From: Desulfitibacter alkalitolerans DSM 16504
GTDB taxonomy: Bacteria; Bacillota; DSM-16504; Desulfitibacterales; Desulfitibacteraceae
Assembly (NCBI RefSeq): GCF_000620305.1
Contig: NZ_KK211104.1
Span: forward strand, 106,949 to 170,948
Direction: 5' to 3'
Length of the DNA stretch: 64,000 bases
Every line of letters begins with the position of its first letter. The stretch's first letter is position 1. Below, piece by piece: positions 1 to 7,968 of this stretch. The notes beneath the pieces were generated by a model, which did no database searches, had not been told where the DNA came from, and saw nothing but the letters and a program-made list of their open reading frames with translations. A program made the translations under genes and the position numbers.

Positions 1-890
1 TCAACTGAGCCAAATAAAAAACCCATGGAGCGCATGTCAGCAATGGTTGGTACTGCTCCATAAAAGACAGGAGTTCCTGGCTTAATGGCTTGAAGTAACA
101 GGACTCCACTTAACGCTTCAGCGTTTAATTGAGCTAGCTGCCCTGCCAGTGTCATGGGTGCAGTCAATCCTGAGATGGGGCATACTGATGTGACTACCGG
201 TATACCTGCTTCTGCTGCATCAAACATGAAGTTTACATAGTTATGCTCCATTTTTAGTGGACTTAACAAACAGGTTATGAAGGTTATAATGGGTCTTTTT
301 CTAAGCTCTTCTTCCCCGCCAGCAATAATCTGGGCCATATTAATTACATCTCTTGCACCTTTTTCATCATAAATACCTCCCATAACATGCTTGGTGGAAT
401 TATTTAACGCATTAAAGAAACGATTAACATCCACCTGACTGGTATCTGTTTGAGCTGGATATACAGGCAGCATTATCATATGAATATGCTCTAAATAATC
501 TATAACCTTGCAGATTTGTGCTATATCGTCAGTTTTTGGATCTCTTCGTTCACCAGTCTCCAAATCAATGGTTTTAATTGCTGTTCCGCCATTACTGAAA
601 TAGGTACGATTTGCCTCAATAACAAGATCATTCTTTTCATCTCTTCCATAGAGGGTTATCCTTGCTGGAGCCTGCTTGATGGTTTTAATCAGCAAATCAG
701 GTTCTACCTTGACTACTTTACTTTCGTAATCAACGCTGCAGCCCAGGTCTGCAAGTACATCCAGGGCCCTCTGGTTATCCACCATGAAGCCAACCTCCTC
801 CAATATCCTAAGGGAGGTTTTATGAATGCTCTCAACTTCTTTTATTGATAAAGGCTTGTAATAACCACTAGGCAATCCATAAAAGGTCAT
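1..890 (-). CDS. Trimethylamine methyltransferase (MttB) family protein, C-terminus outside window
   Basis: Open frame of 296 codons starting at ATG 890, seven bases after a GGAAGGAG ribosome binding site, and running off the window start. The protein resembles the MttB superfamily (COG5598): an N-terminal LSIKEVESIHKTSLRILEE-type segment, a central NNSTKHVMGGI motif and a late GTPVFYGAVPTIADMRS segment, all collinear with the mttB at 6247-7725. Family members transfer a methyl group from trimethylamine, glycine betaine or related quaternary amines to a corrinoid protein. The frame ends about 20 residues before the position of pyrrolysine in MttB, so whether this copy has an amber codon cannot be told. 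A near-perfect sigma-54 promoter lies 46 bp upstream. Substrate is unknown. Confidence 0.88.
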   Translation of the reverse strand, partial: MTFYGLPSGYYKPLSIKEVESIHKTSLRILEEVGFMVDNQRALDVLADLGCSVDYESKVVKVEPDLLIKTIKQAPARITLYGRDEKNDLVIEANRTYFSNGGTAIKTIDLETGERRDPKTDDIAQICKVIDYLEHIHMIMLPVYPAQTDTSQVDVNRFFNALNNSTKHVMGGIYDEKGARDVINMAQIIAGGEEELRKRPIITFITCLLSPLKMEHNYVNFMFDAAEAGIPVVTSVCPISGLTAPMTLAGQLAQLNAEALSGVLLLQAIKPGTPVFYGAVPTIADMRSMGFLFGSV

Positions 891-935
891 TTTTTTCTCC
901 TTCCATCCTATTAATAACAATCTACAAGTGATTTT

Positions 936-951
936 AGCAAGATTAGTGCCA
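936..951 (-). promoter_or_regulatory. Sigma-54 (-24/-12) promoter of the truncated MttB-family gene
   Basis: Read on the minus strand the site is TGGCACTAATCTTGCT, which matches TGGCACR-N4-TTGCW with the GG and GC dinucleotides correctly spaced. It lies 46 bp before the ATG at 890. The neighbouring gene at 1075 encodes a sigma-54 activator. Confidence 0.82.
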
Positions 952-962
952 AAAATGAAAAA

Positions 963-1007
963 CAAAAAATCCCCTGATTGCCTTGCTTATAAGCATTGGG
1001 GATTTTG
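963..1007 (-). terminator. Intrinsic terminator of the activator gene at 1075-2871
   Basis: On the minus strand AAAATCCCC and GGGGATTTT form a 9-bp stem around a 23-nt loop, followed by a T-rich run. It sits just downstream of the activator stop codon. Confidence 0.7.
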
Positions 1008-1074
1008 TATTTTATTATTATTAATAATTCCTGTTCTTGTATTATCATTAATAATATGAAGGATGCTGCCTTTT

Positions 1075-2871
1075 TTAGGAGCTATCCACCCTGATATTAT
1101 AATCCTTTATTTTCCTGTAGAGGCTGGGAACGCTGATGCCCAGTTCTGCTGCAATAATTTCTTTTTCCTTTAATGATCCTCCATGCAGGGAAATAGCTTT
1201 TGCAATAATCTTTTTCTCTAATTCTCTTACATGGTATTTTAATTCCAGGTTGCCGTCTCCAGCTTCCACGCCCTTAACAGCATGAAGTATCCTGGGAGGC
1301 AGGCTGGCCGGCATGATAATCAGGCTCTGTTCAAAGTTGCATGCATATTCAATAACATTTTCCAGCTCCCTGACATTTCCCGGCCAGGAATAGGCTTTAA
1401 GGATTTCCAGGGCTTCTGGATGTATGGTTTTTACATTTTTGTTTAGAAACTCATTTGCTTTTTGGATGAAATAATCAACTAACAGCGCTATATCCTCTTT
1501 TCTCTCCCTGAGGGGCGGGATGTACAAGGGAATGACATTTAACCTGTAATACAGGTCTTCCCTAAATTCCCCCTGTGCTACCATCCTTTCAATGTTCCTG
1601 TTGGTTGCCGCTGCTATTCTCACATCTATTTTTATTTCCTTATTACCACCTACACGCTCAATGGTTCTATTTTGCAAAATTCTCAAGAGCTTTGCCTGGA
1701 GATGCAGAGGCAGCTCTCCTATCTCATCAAGAAATACTGTACCACCATTAGCCAGTTCAAACTTGCCAACTTTACCTCCCTGCTTGGCTCCAGTAAATGC
1801 TCCTTCATCATAGCCAAAAAGCTCACTTTCAAGAAGATTGTCTGGAATAGCACTGCAATCAATTACTTTAAAGGGCTTATTTGCCCTAGGACTGGCTGCA
1901 TGTATTGCCCTGGCAAAGAGTTCCTTGCCGGTCCCACTCTCCCCTTGAATTAGGACAGTAGAACTGCCCTGGGCAACCTTCATTACCCTGGCCTTTACTT
2001 CTCTGAGAACCTCACTTTCTCCAATAACTTCATATAAAGTAGATTGATGCTCTGTCCCTTCCCACCTTTCGGCTTTCATCTGGACGTCAGCTAGATTATA
2101 AAATGCTTCAATGGCTCCTGTTATTACATCATCACTATATACAGGATAAAGATAGCTCAAGACCCTAACTTTTCTCTCACCTACTTGATATGTTATGACC
2201 TGCTCACTATCCACTTCTAGACCCAAAATGACCTTGCAGAGCTGGGACTGGGGCAAAACAGTTTTAATGTTGCTTCCCTTTATATCAGCCCAGGACAAGC
2301 CCAGAATATTGCCAGCAGTTGGGTTAATCTGGGTAATATATCCATCGGCATTGACACCGATTATGCCTATTTCTATAGAATTAATAATAGTTTTGACAAA
2401 GTCAGCTGTTATTTTAAGCTGCTTTGTACTGCGGTTTTCGGCTATTTTGCTGGATAATAACTCAGCCATCTTGGAAACGTATTTTAATAGGGTTTGCTCT
2501 TGTTTCAGCAAGCGGTCTTTCTGCATTTCTGTAAAGGCTATCAGGTTAATTAATCCAACGGGCACTCCCCCCAATATTATTGGCACAAAAAAACCGGCTT
2601 TAATTATGTCACAGCTTCCATACAAATGACATACCTCACAGATTTTATCCCTGCCTGGGGCTTCAAGAATAAATGGTTTTTTATAATACAGCGTATGCCT
2701 GCAAACATGGCCCATCTGCATTTGTGTGCCCACTTTAGATTTCGATGCGCCAGTCCCTGCAATTCTTAAAAGCTCATTGTCTATAATTTCCACACCCATG
2801 TCCAAAGCAGCACTAATAGCCTCCGCTATATCCTGGACAAAATCCTGTATATCCCTCATCTCAGACAGCAC
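1075..2871 (-). CDS. Sigma-54-dependent activator with cysteine-containing N-terminal sensor, PAS, AAA+ and Fis-type HTH
   Basis: Enhancer-binding protein of about 598 residues. Domains in order: an N-terminal GAF/PocR-like sensor containing C-x2-C-x6-C (ICEVCHLYGSC), a PAS domain (GIIGVNADGYITQINPTAG), a central AAA+ ATPase with Walker A GESGTGKE, the sigma-54 contact motif GAFTGA and the R-finger region, and a C-terminal Fis-like helix-turn-helix (ELGISVPSLYRKIK). It should bind upstream sites and remodel sigma-54 RNA polymerase. The GTG at 2871 is preferred because AGAGG lies six bases upstream; ATG 2859 is an alternative, and the open frame extends to a TTG at 2907 without a good site. 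It lies between two sigma-54-promoted MttB-family genes, its likely targets. The cysteines could bind a metal or Fe-S cluster (inference). Confidence 0.9.
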   Translation of the reverse strand: MLSEMRDIQDFVQDIAEAISAALDMGVEIIDNELLRIAGTGASKSKVGTQMQMGHVCRHTLYYKKPFILEAPGRDKICEVCHLYGSCDIIKAGFFVPIILGGVPVGLINLIAFTEMQKDRLLKQEQTLLKYVSKMAELLSSKIAENRSTKQLKITADFVKTIINSIEIGIIGVNADGYITQINPTAGNILGLSWADIKGSNIKTVLPQSQLCKVILGLEVDSEQVITYQVGERKVRVLSYLYPVYSDDVITGAIEAFYNLADVQMKAERWEGTEHQSTLYEVIGESEVLREVKARVMKVAQGSSTVLIQGESGTGKELFARAIHAASPRANKPFKVIDCSAIPDNLLESELFGYDEGAFTGAKQGGKVGKFELANGGTVFLDEIGELPLHLQAKLLRILQNRTIERVGGNKEIKIDVRIAAATNRNIERMVAQGEFREDLYYRLNVIPLYIPPLRERKEDIALLVDYFIQKANEFLNKNVKTIHPEALEILKAYSWPGNVRELENVIEYACNFEQSLIIMPASLPPRILHAVKGVEAGDGNLELKYHVRELEKKIIAKAISLHGGSLKEKEIIAAELGISVPSLYRKIKDYNIRVDSS

Positions 2872-3023
2872 TGTCACCCTCTTTCCATTGAAAACCGTAT
2901 GTCGCAATATTCTATGAATTAGTATGAATTTCCTTCATCCAGCGGATTAAAAGCAGCTGGCAAAATGAAACAGCTCCTATTAAATATTATATAGAAGCTG
3001 TTGGGATTTTTCTAATTAAATAA

Positions 3024-4439
3024 TTATTTCTTAACTATATTCATATATTCCTTTAAAGATTTTTCAAGGTCTTTTTCTAATAAAGTTGCTGGAGCTTCAC
3101 CTAGTATCTTTTTGTATTTTCTATTGGCCCTGACTACCACATCCTTAGAACCTGCAGCTTCCCAGTCCATATAGGATTCACACGTTGAGATGGTGGGCAT
3201 CCATCTGCTGCGGAATTTTTCAAAGGTACTTTCATGGGTCAAATAAGACCCCTTATGTCCAAGCTCCTGGATAGCTGCAATGGCTAGTTCTTCTTCAGAA
3301 ACTTCAACCCCTTGTTTAATACGTATCATTCTTTTAATTAATTCCTCATCTATGATAAACTTTTCGTAGGATGTTGTCATAATAGCATCCAGAACCCCCA
3401 TACATTGGACAACTATGTGTCCTCCTCCCAGAACTCCCAGCATGAGGTTCTGCATGGTTTCATAGCCTGCTTGACAATCTACTACCTTGGCATCAGTTAT
3501 GCCTGCTAGTATCCTGGTTGGAACCTTGTAGTAATCCAGCCCCATCTGGAGATTAATAATATCCATTAGCAGGCCTTCAGGGTTGCCGCCAATAAAGCTG
3601 CCGGTTTTCATATAGGCAGTATTGGAGGCAATTGAGTATAAAACAGGGTTGCCTGGATTTATTAGTTGTATGAAGGTAAGTCCGGCAAGGATCTCAACAT
3701 TTTGCAGCAGGGCTGTTCCAAGGAGGGTTATGGGACCTGAAACACCGGCCATAATGCAAGGGGCTAAAAATACAATCTGATTGCGGTTGGCATATTCCAT
3801 GATAGTTTCCAGGGCATCCCTGGAATAACTAAGGGGACTTAATGGGTTAATAGCCACACCAACATAATGTCCATGCTCTAGCTTTCTGCCTAAAGCAATT
3901 TCAACCATGTCCAATGTTTCCCTGGCTTCATACCTGTATCCTGTGTGTCCAATGACAGGTTTATCAGTATTTTTAAGTGTTTCATAGATAATATGCAGAT
4001 GCTTTTCATTTTGCGGAACATCACCGGGATTTACTGGAATTGAACCAACAAGATGTACTACATCACTGTATTGACAGAGCTTTTGGATATTGCTGAAGTC
4101 CTCCAATGTGGCCGCACGCTTACCTCTATCTAAATCCTGAATAAATACAGGTCCCAGATTGGGTTGAATCAAAAATCCTTCCCCAACTGTTACAGATTTC
4201 TCAGCGTTTCTAGCTGTCCAGGAAAAGGTCTTTGGACATTCTTTTATAGCTTCTTCTACCATTTTTCGAGTAAAGTAAACTGTATTACCTAAAACCCTTG
4301 CTCCATGATGCTTGCAAATCTCCAGGGCCTCTTCCGAATGAAAAGCGACCCCAGTCTCCTCTAATATTTTAATTGATGCATCATGTATCATCTGGTAATC
4401 TTCTTGAGCTATGACCTCCAGTTTTGTCTTTAACACCAT
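3024..4439 (-). CDS. MttB-superfamily methyltransferase without pyrrolysine (MtgB-like)
   Basis: 471 residues, full length for the family, with ATG 4439 behind GGAGGG. Aligning its C-terminal third with the mttB at 6247-7725 puts RILAGITDAKVVD against the WVAGG-UAG-ADSKVPD stretch, so Ile314 stands where pyrrolysine is in MttB. Non-pyrrolysine members characterised in anaerobes (for example MtgB of Desulfitobacterium) demethylate glycine betaine or other quaternary amines rather than trimethylamine, passing the methyl to a corrinoid protein. The substrate here cannot be fixed from sequence. It is expressed as a single gene from its own sigma-54 promoter and is flanked by two activator genes. 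Confidence 0.88.
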   Translation of the reverse strand: MVLKTKLEVIAQEDYQMIHDASIKILEETGVAFHSEEALEICKHHGARVLGNTVYFTRKMVEEAIKECPKTFSWTARNAEKSVTVGEGFLIQPNLGPVFIQDLDRGKRAATLEDFSNIQKLCQYSDVVHLVGSIPVNPGDVPQNEKHLHIIYETLKNTDKPVIGHTGYRYEARETLDMVEIALGRKLEHGHYVGVAINPLSPLSYSRDALETIMEYANRNQIVFLAPCIMAGVSGPITLLGTALLQNVEILAGLTFIQLINPGNPVLYSIASNTAYMKTGSFIGGNPEGLLMDIINLQMGLDYYKVPTRILAGITDAKVVDCQAGYETMQNLMLGVLGGGHIVVQCMGVLDAIMTTSYEKFIIDEELIKRMIRIKQGVEVSEEELAIAAIQELGHKGSYLTHESTFEKFRSRWMPTISTCESYMDWEAAGSKDVVVRANRKYKKILGEAPATLLEKDLEKSLKEYMNIVKK

Positions 4440-4494
4440 AATCCCTCCATATTTGCTCTAATAATAAAATGGGCACAAGTTTACTCTATTGTAA

Positions 4495-4510
4495 TGCAAT
4501 GTCTGTGCCA
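4495..4510 (-). promoter_or_regulatory. Sigma-54 promoter of the MtgB-like gene
   Basis: Minus-strand sequence TGGCACAGACATTGCA is a full match to the -24/-12 consensus, 56 bp upstream of the ATG at 4439. Confidence 0.82.
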
Positions 4511-4525
4511 GGCAATTCTAACCCA

Positions 4526-4577
4526 AAAACAGGCTTATCACATCCTGTTTTAAGTCCTTATGACTTGCTGTAAGTCA
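4526..4577 (-). promoter_or_regulatory. Two dyads between the activator gene and the sigma-54 promoter
   Basis: AAAACAGG/CCTGTTTT (4526-4551, 10-nt spacer) and TGACTT/AAGTCA (4561-4577, 5-nt spacer) lie just upstream of the -24 element. The first could be a weak terminator for the activator gene ending at 4694. The second is in the position expected of an enhancer site for a sigma-54 activator. Both roles are inference. Confidence 0.35.
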
Positions 4578-4693
4578 AAAAAATTGGTGATGTGAAACTT
4601 TGCGGAGCCATGGCGCATTTCGCTGTAGTAATAGTATGAAAATAGGAGAACACCAGGTTCTCCTTCTTGCAGTTATTATTGCTATTACTTTTA

Positions 4694-6088
4694 TTATTTT
4701 TTATTGCTGTTGTTCAAATACTGACGAATCCGTCTGTTGGCCTTGCTTTGGGAAATGTTTAACGCCTTTGCAACTTTATAGGAACTCCCCAGCTGCTTGT
4801 AAGCCTTGATAATTAATTCCTCCTCAAGGATATCTAATGGGACAAGATTCTGTAATGCAAGATTAGCTTTTGCCTTTTCAGTTTTCCGGAAGTTTTTAGG
4901 GAAATGTTCTGGTAATATTTTAGACTCTTTCACAGTTATTACCAAACGCTCAATTACATGCTGCAGCTCACGAACATTTCCTGACCATGAATGGGACATT
5001 AATGTGTCTAGACTATCCTGGCTAAAATAATGGGAAGCACTGTATTTTTTATCATACATGTTCAAAAAATAATGAGCCAGGGGCACTATGTCTTCAAGTC
5101 TTTCACGTAAAGGCGGTATCTCTAATTCAATTACGTTTATTCTATAGAATAAATCTTCTCTAAACAGCCCATCCCTGACCATTTTTTCCAGATCTCTATT
5201 GGTTGCAGCTATTATCCTGGTATCAATAGTTTTATATTCTGTACCTCCCACTGGAATAAATCTGCCCTCTTGAATTACTTCCAGGAGTTTTGCCTGCAGC
5301 CTTAAGGGAATTTCAGCTATTTCATCCAGAAACAAGGTTCCTCCATTAGCCAGCTCTAGTAAGCCCACCTTACCGGCAGTATTTGCCCCGGTAAAAGCTC
5401 CTCGATGATATCCAAACAGCTCAGATTCCAGCAGCTGATCTGGAATGGCTGCACAGTTTATATTTTTAAAGGGACCCTTGTTTCTATTGCTAATATGATG
5501 TATATATTTAGCCATTACGTTCTTGCCGGTCCCTGATTCTCCCAGTATAAGGACTGTTGAATCAGTTGAAGAAACCTTTTGTGCCAGTTCAACACATTCC
5601 TTCATGCTTTTGCTGCGGACAATCAAATGCTCATATTTATATTCCTTTTTCCTTAGTTCTTCTACCTCCTGCTTGTACATCTGCACCAGCTTTTCCGTCT
5701 CTTCCAGGTTGCACTTAAGCTCCTCTATTTCTGTCATATCTCGGCTGTTCATAACAACCAGATCAATATTTCCATGTTCATCTAATATAGGTGTGGCAGT
5801 GACCACCAGTTTTTTTCCTATCATTGTTTCCTGAGAAAGGGTAACCCGCTTTTTCTCTTTGAAGACTATTGGAGTTATTGAAGGAGTATAATATCCTTCC
5901 TCAACTAGATGGTATACTGTTTTGCCAATAATCTCAGATGGTTTCAAACCGTAATTTCTTTCGCTTGCATTATTTACATAAACCACAATCCCCTTGCTGT
6001 TTATTACAAAAATTTCATCATAGGAATGATTTAGTATTTCCTGAAGCTTCTCTAAATTCATCTCATCTTTATCCTCATCTTGTCTCAT
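4694..6088 (-). CDS. PAS-containing sigma-54-dependent transcriptional activator
   Basis: About 464 residues. An N-terminal PAS domain (SYDEIFVINSKGIVVYVNNA) is followed by a coiled-coil linker (residues ~135-160, rich in E/K/L), an AAA+ ATPase with Walker A GESGTGKN, the sigma-54 contact loop GAFTGA and Walker B GGTLFLDE, then a Fis-type HTH (VAKALNISQSKANRRI). ATG 6088 is preferred: GGTGG lies five bases upstream, whereas the frame opens at a TTG at 6100. It sits directly between the MtgB-like gene and mttB, both with sigma-54 promoters, so control of amine-dependent transcription is likely; the PAS ligand is unknown. Confidence 0.9.
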   Translation of the reverse strand: MRQDEDKDEMNLEKLQEILNHSYDEIFVINSKGIVVYVNNASERNYGLKPSEIIGKTVYHLVEEGYYTPSITPIVFKEKKRVTLSQETMIGKKLVVTATPILDEHGNIDLVVMNSRDMTEIEELKCNLEETEKLVQMYKQEVEELRKKEYKYEHLIVRSKSMKECVELAQKVSSTDSTVLILGESGTGKNVMAKYIHHISNRNKGPFKNINCAAIPDQLLESELFGYHRGAFTGANTAGKVGLLELANGGTLFLDEIAEIPLRLQAKLLEVIQEGRFIPVGGTEYKTIDTRIIAATNRDLEKMVRDGLFREDLFYRINVIELEIPPLRERLEDIVPLAHYFLNMYDKKYSASHYFSQDSLDTLMSHSWSGNVRELQHVIERLVITVKESKILPEHFPKNFRKTEKAKANLALQNLVPLDILEEELIIKAYKQLGSSYKVAKALNISQSKANRRIRQYLNNSNKK

Positions 6089-6204
6089 GAAAACCACCAA
6101 CTATTGTTTTATTAGTAGTGCTTTAATTATAACATATATTTGCAGCTTCTAAAATTAAAGCATTTAAGAATAACTGTATATTGGAGCTGTTAATATTTAG
6201 AATA

Positions 6205-6237
6205 TTAATAAGCTCTCATACGTAGAGAGCTTATTAA
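6205..6237 (-). terminator. Terminator hairpin after mttB
   Basis: Perfect 13-bp inverted repeat TTAATAAGCTCTC/GAGAGCTTATTAA with a 7-nt loop, starting ten bases beyond the mttB stop codons. The following T-rich stretch is modest. Confidence 0.65.
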
Positions 6238-6246
6238 TCTTAATTA

Positions 6247-7725
6247 CTATTTTTTAATAACACCAAACTCTTCCTCAGCTTCTGCAATAATAGTTTTTAG
6301 TTTTGATGCTATTTCTGATGGGAGAGGCTCTGGCTTGTGGTTTTTCAAAATATGAACAGCTTCCTCCCTGGCAACCTGGGTTAAATCCTTGGAACCAGCT
6401 TCATTCCATGCATATTTCATTTTGCGGTTCATTAATTTTGGACTCGATTGTGCAGTTCTCATATATTTCATGGTATGCTCCTGCATTAAGAAGTCTCCGC
6501 CGGCACCTACCTGCTTGATGACATCTACAGCTAGAGTTTCATCATTTATATCTATGCCCTGTACAACCTTATTTGCCATTTTAACTATATCGTTATCCAT
6601 TACAAACTGCTCAAAGCTGAAGGTAATTCCCAGTTCCAGCATGCCCACCCCGTAGATTATATTGGCACCTGCCAATGCTGTTAACAGAGTAGACATGGTT
6701 TTTTCATGAGCAGCCTGTGCATCAGGAACTTTGCTATCAGCCTATCCACCAGCCACCCAACTAGGCAATAAATAGTACTGTGCTAATTTTGCTACAGCAG
6801 CATTAATCATACCCAATTCTGGAGCGCCAACTGGTGCAGTTGTAGTTTTCAAATCCATAATTGTAGTTGAACTTCCATAAATAACTGGCGAGCCCTTGCG
6901 TGTAAGCTGGCTTAAAACAATTCCAGCTAGAACCTCAGCGTTATGCATAACTAAAGTGCCGCCCAGAGTTACAGGTGCAGAACCACCTGCCATTGCCATG
7001 GAAAGTATATTACATGCAATCCCATATTCTGCACATTTGATTATTGCCTCAGTACAATGACTTGTTAATTGCAGGGGACTGGTTGGACAAACATTAACTG
7101 AGAGCACAGGACGTTCCCTGAGCTTATCCTTGCCACCAGCAACTGCTGCCGCCATGTCGAATATCATTTCAGCCTGTCTGCCGCTAATTCCACCAGTAAA
7201 AACATGCTTGCTTGTGTTGTTAAAGCATGCTTCTACTTCATGCAGCGGGTGAACCTTTGGAGAGACATCATGGGCTGCAACAGCCCTCAAGCATATATCT
7301 ATTTCATCAAGAGCATCACACATTAGTGCAGCATTAGCAGTATCCTGCTTTATGGATTTTCTATATTCACCAGTAAAAGGGTCAATTACCATAATGCCTT
7401 CACCAAAGTTTGTGTAGTGAACCCTTTTATCTTCTATAACCACATCATGCTTGGGGTTTCTTCCAGCTAGAACAATTTTGCTGGGTGCAGAATGAATTGC
7501 ATCCTCCACAAGATATGGGGGAAATTTCACTATATGGGTATTTCTATCAACAAAAGCTCCACCTGCAGCAAATATTTCTAATGCCTCATTACTTTCAACT
7601 TTTATTCCACTTTTTTGTAATACTTCAAGGGTAGCCAGATGAATTGAGTAAAGTTCATCATCAGAGAACATATTCAAGCCAAAACCCCGAATAAAGTTTG
7701 AAGCTGCATAAAACTTTCTAGCCAA
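6247..7725 (-). CDS. mttB: Trimethylamine methyltransferase with in-frame amber codon read as pyrrolysine
   Basis: The frame runs from TTG 7725 (GGAGGAGATTTAT upstream) to a TAG at 6742-6744, and continues in the same frame to 6247 with unbroken homology, giving 492 residues, the usual MttB length of about 490-500. The amber is codon 328 in the context [23 protein letters not shown], the known pyrrolysine position of trimethylamine methyltransferase. Pyrrolysine is the catalytic residue binding the methylamine during transfer to the corrinoid protein MttC. The gene ends with TAG directly followed by TAA. It has a sigma-54-type promoter and a downstream hairpin, so it appears monocistronic; mttC, ramA and pyl genes must lie outside the window. 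Reading it as two pseudogene halves is much less likely. Confidence 0.93.
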
Positions 7726-7784
7726 ATAAATCTCCTCCTGACTTAGTATTTTAATATGTTAATGAGCTCTTTATATATAGAGAT

Positions 7785-7800
7785 TGCAAATATCATACCA
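7785..7800 (-). promoter_or_regulatory. Probable sigma-54 promoter of mttB
   Basis: Minus-strand TGGTATGATATTTGCA keeps GG and GC at the correct spacing with one deviation (T for C at position 4). It lies 60 bp upstream of the TTG start. Confidence 0.7.
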
Positions 7801-7906
7801 ATTAACTTTATCCTTTTAAACACCTGCAGCCCTTATAAATCATAGTTTCTCCTTAAATTAATAAGGCAAAATGACTGATTTTAAGTTCATCTGACTCGGG
7901 CACTAT

Positions 7907-7952
7907 TAAAAAATAAGCAGACAATAGAGTAGATATATCCCTATTGCCTGCT
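7907..7952 (-). terminator. Terminator of the BCCT transporter gene
   Basis: AGCAGGCAATAG and CTATTGTCTGCT pair with one G-T wobble over a short loop, followed by TTATTTTTTAA on the minus strand, 17 bp beyond the stop codon at 7969. Confidence 0.75.
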
Positions 7953-7968
7953 CGTTATTTAGAAATTA

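Noticed and set aside
516..848. 110-residue plus-strand open frame
   Set aside because: Antisense to the MttB-family gene at 1-890; no ribosome binding site or protein-like composition.
6247..7725. mttB as two separate broken genes
   Set aside because: The amber lies at the known pyrrolysine codon, the downstream half continues in the same frame with full homology, and promoter and terminator are intact.
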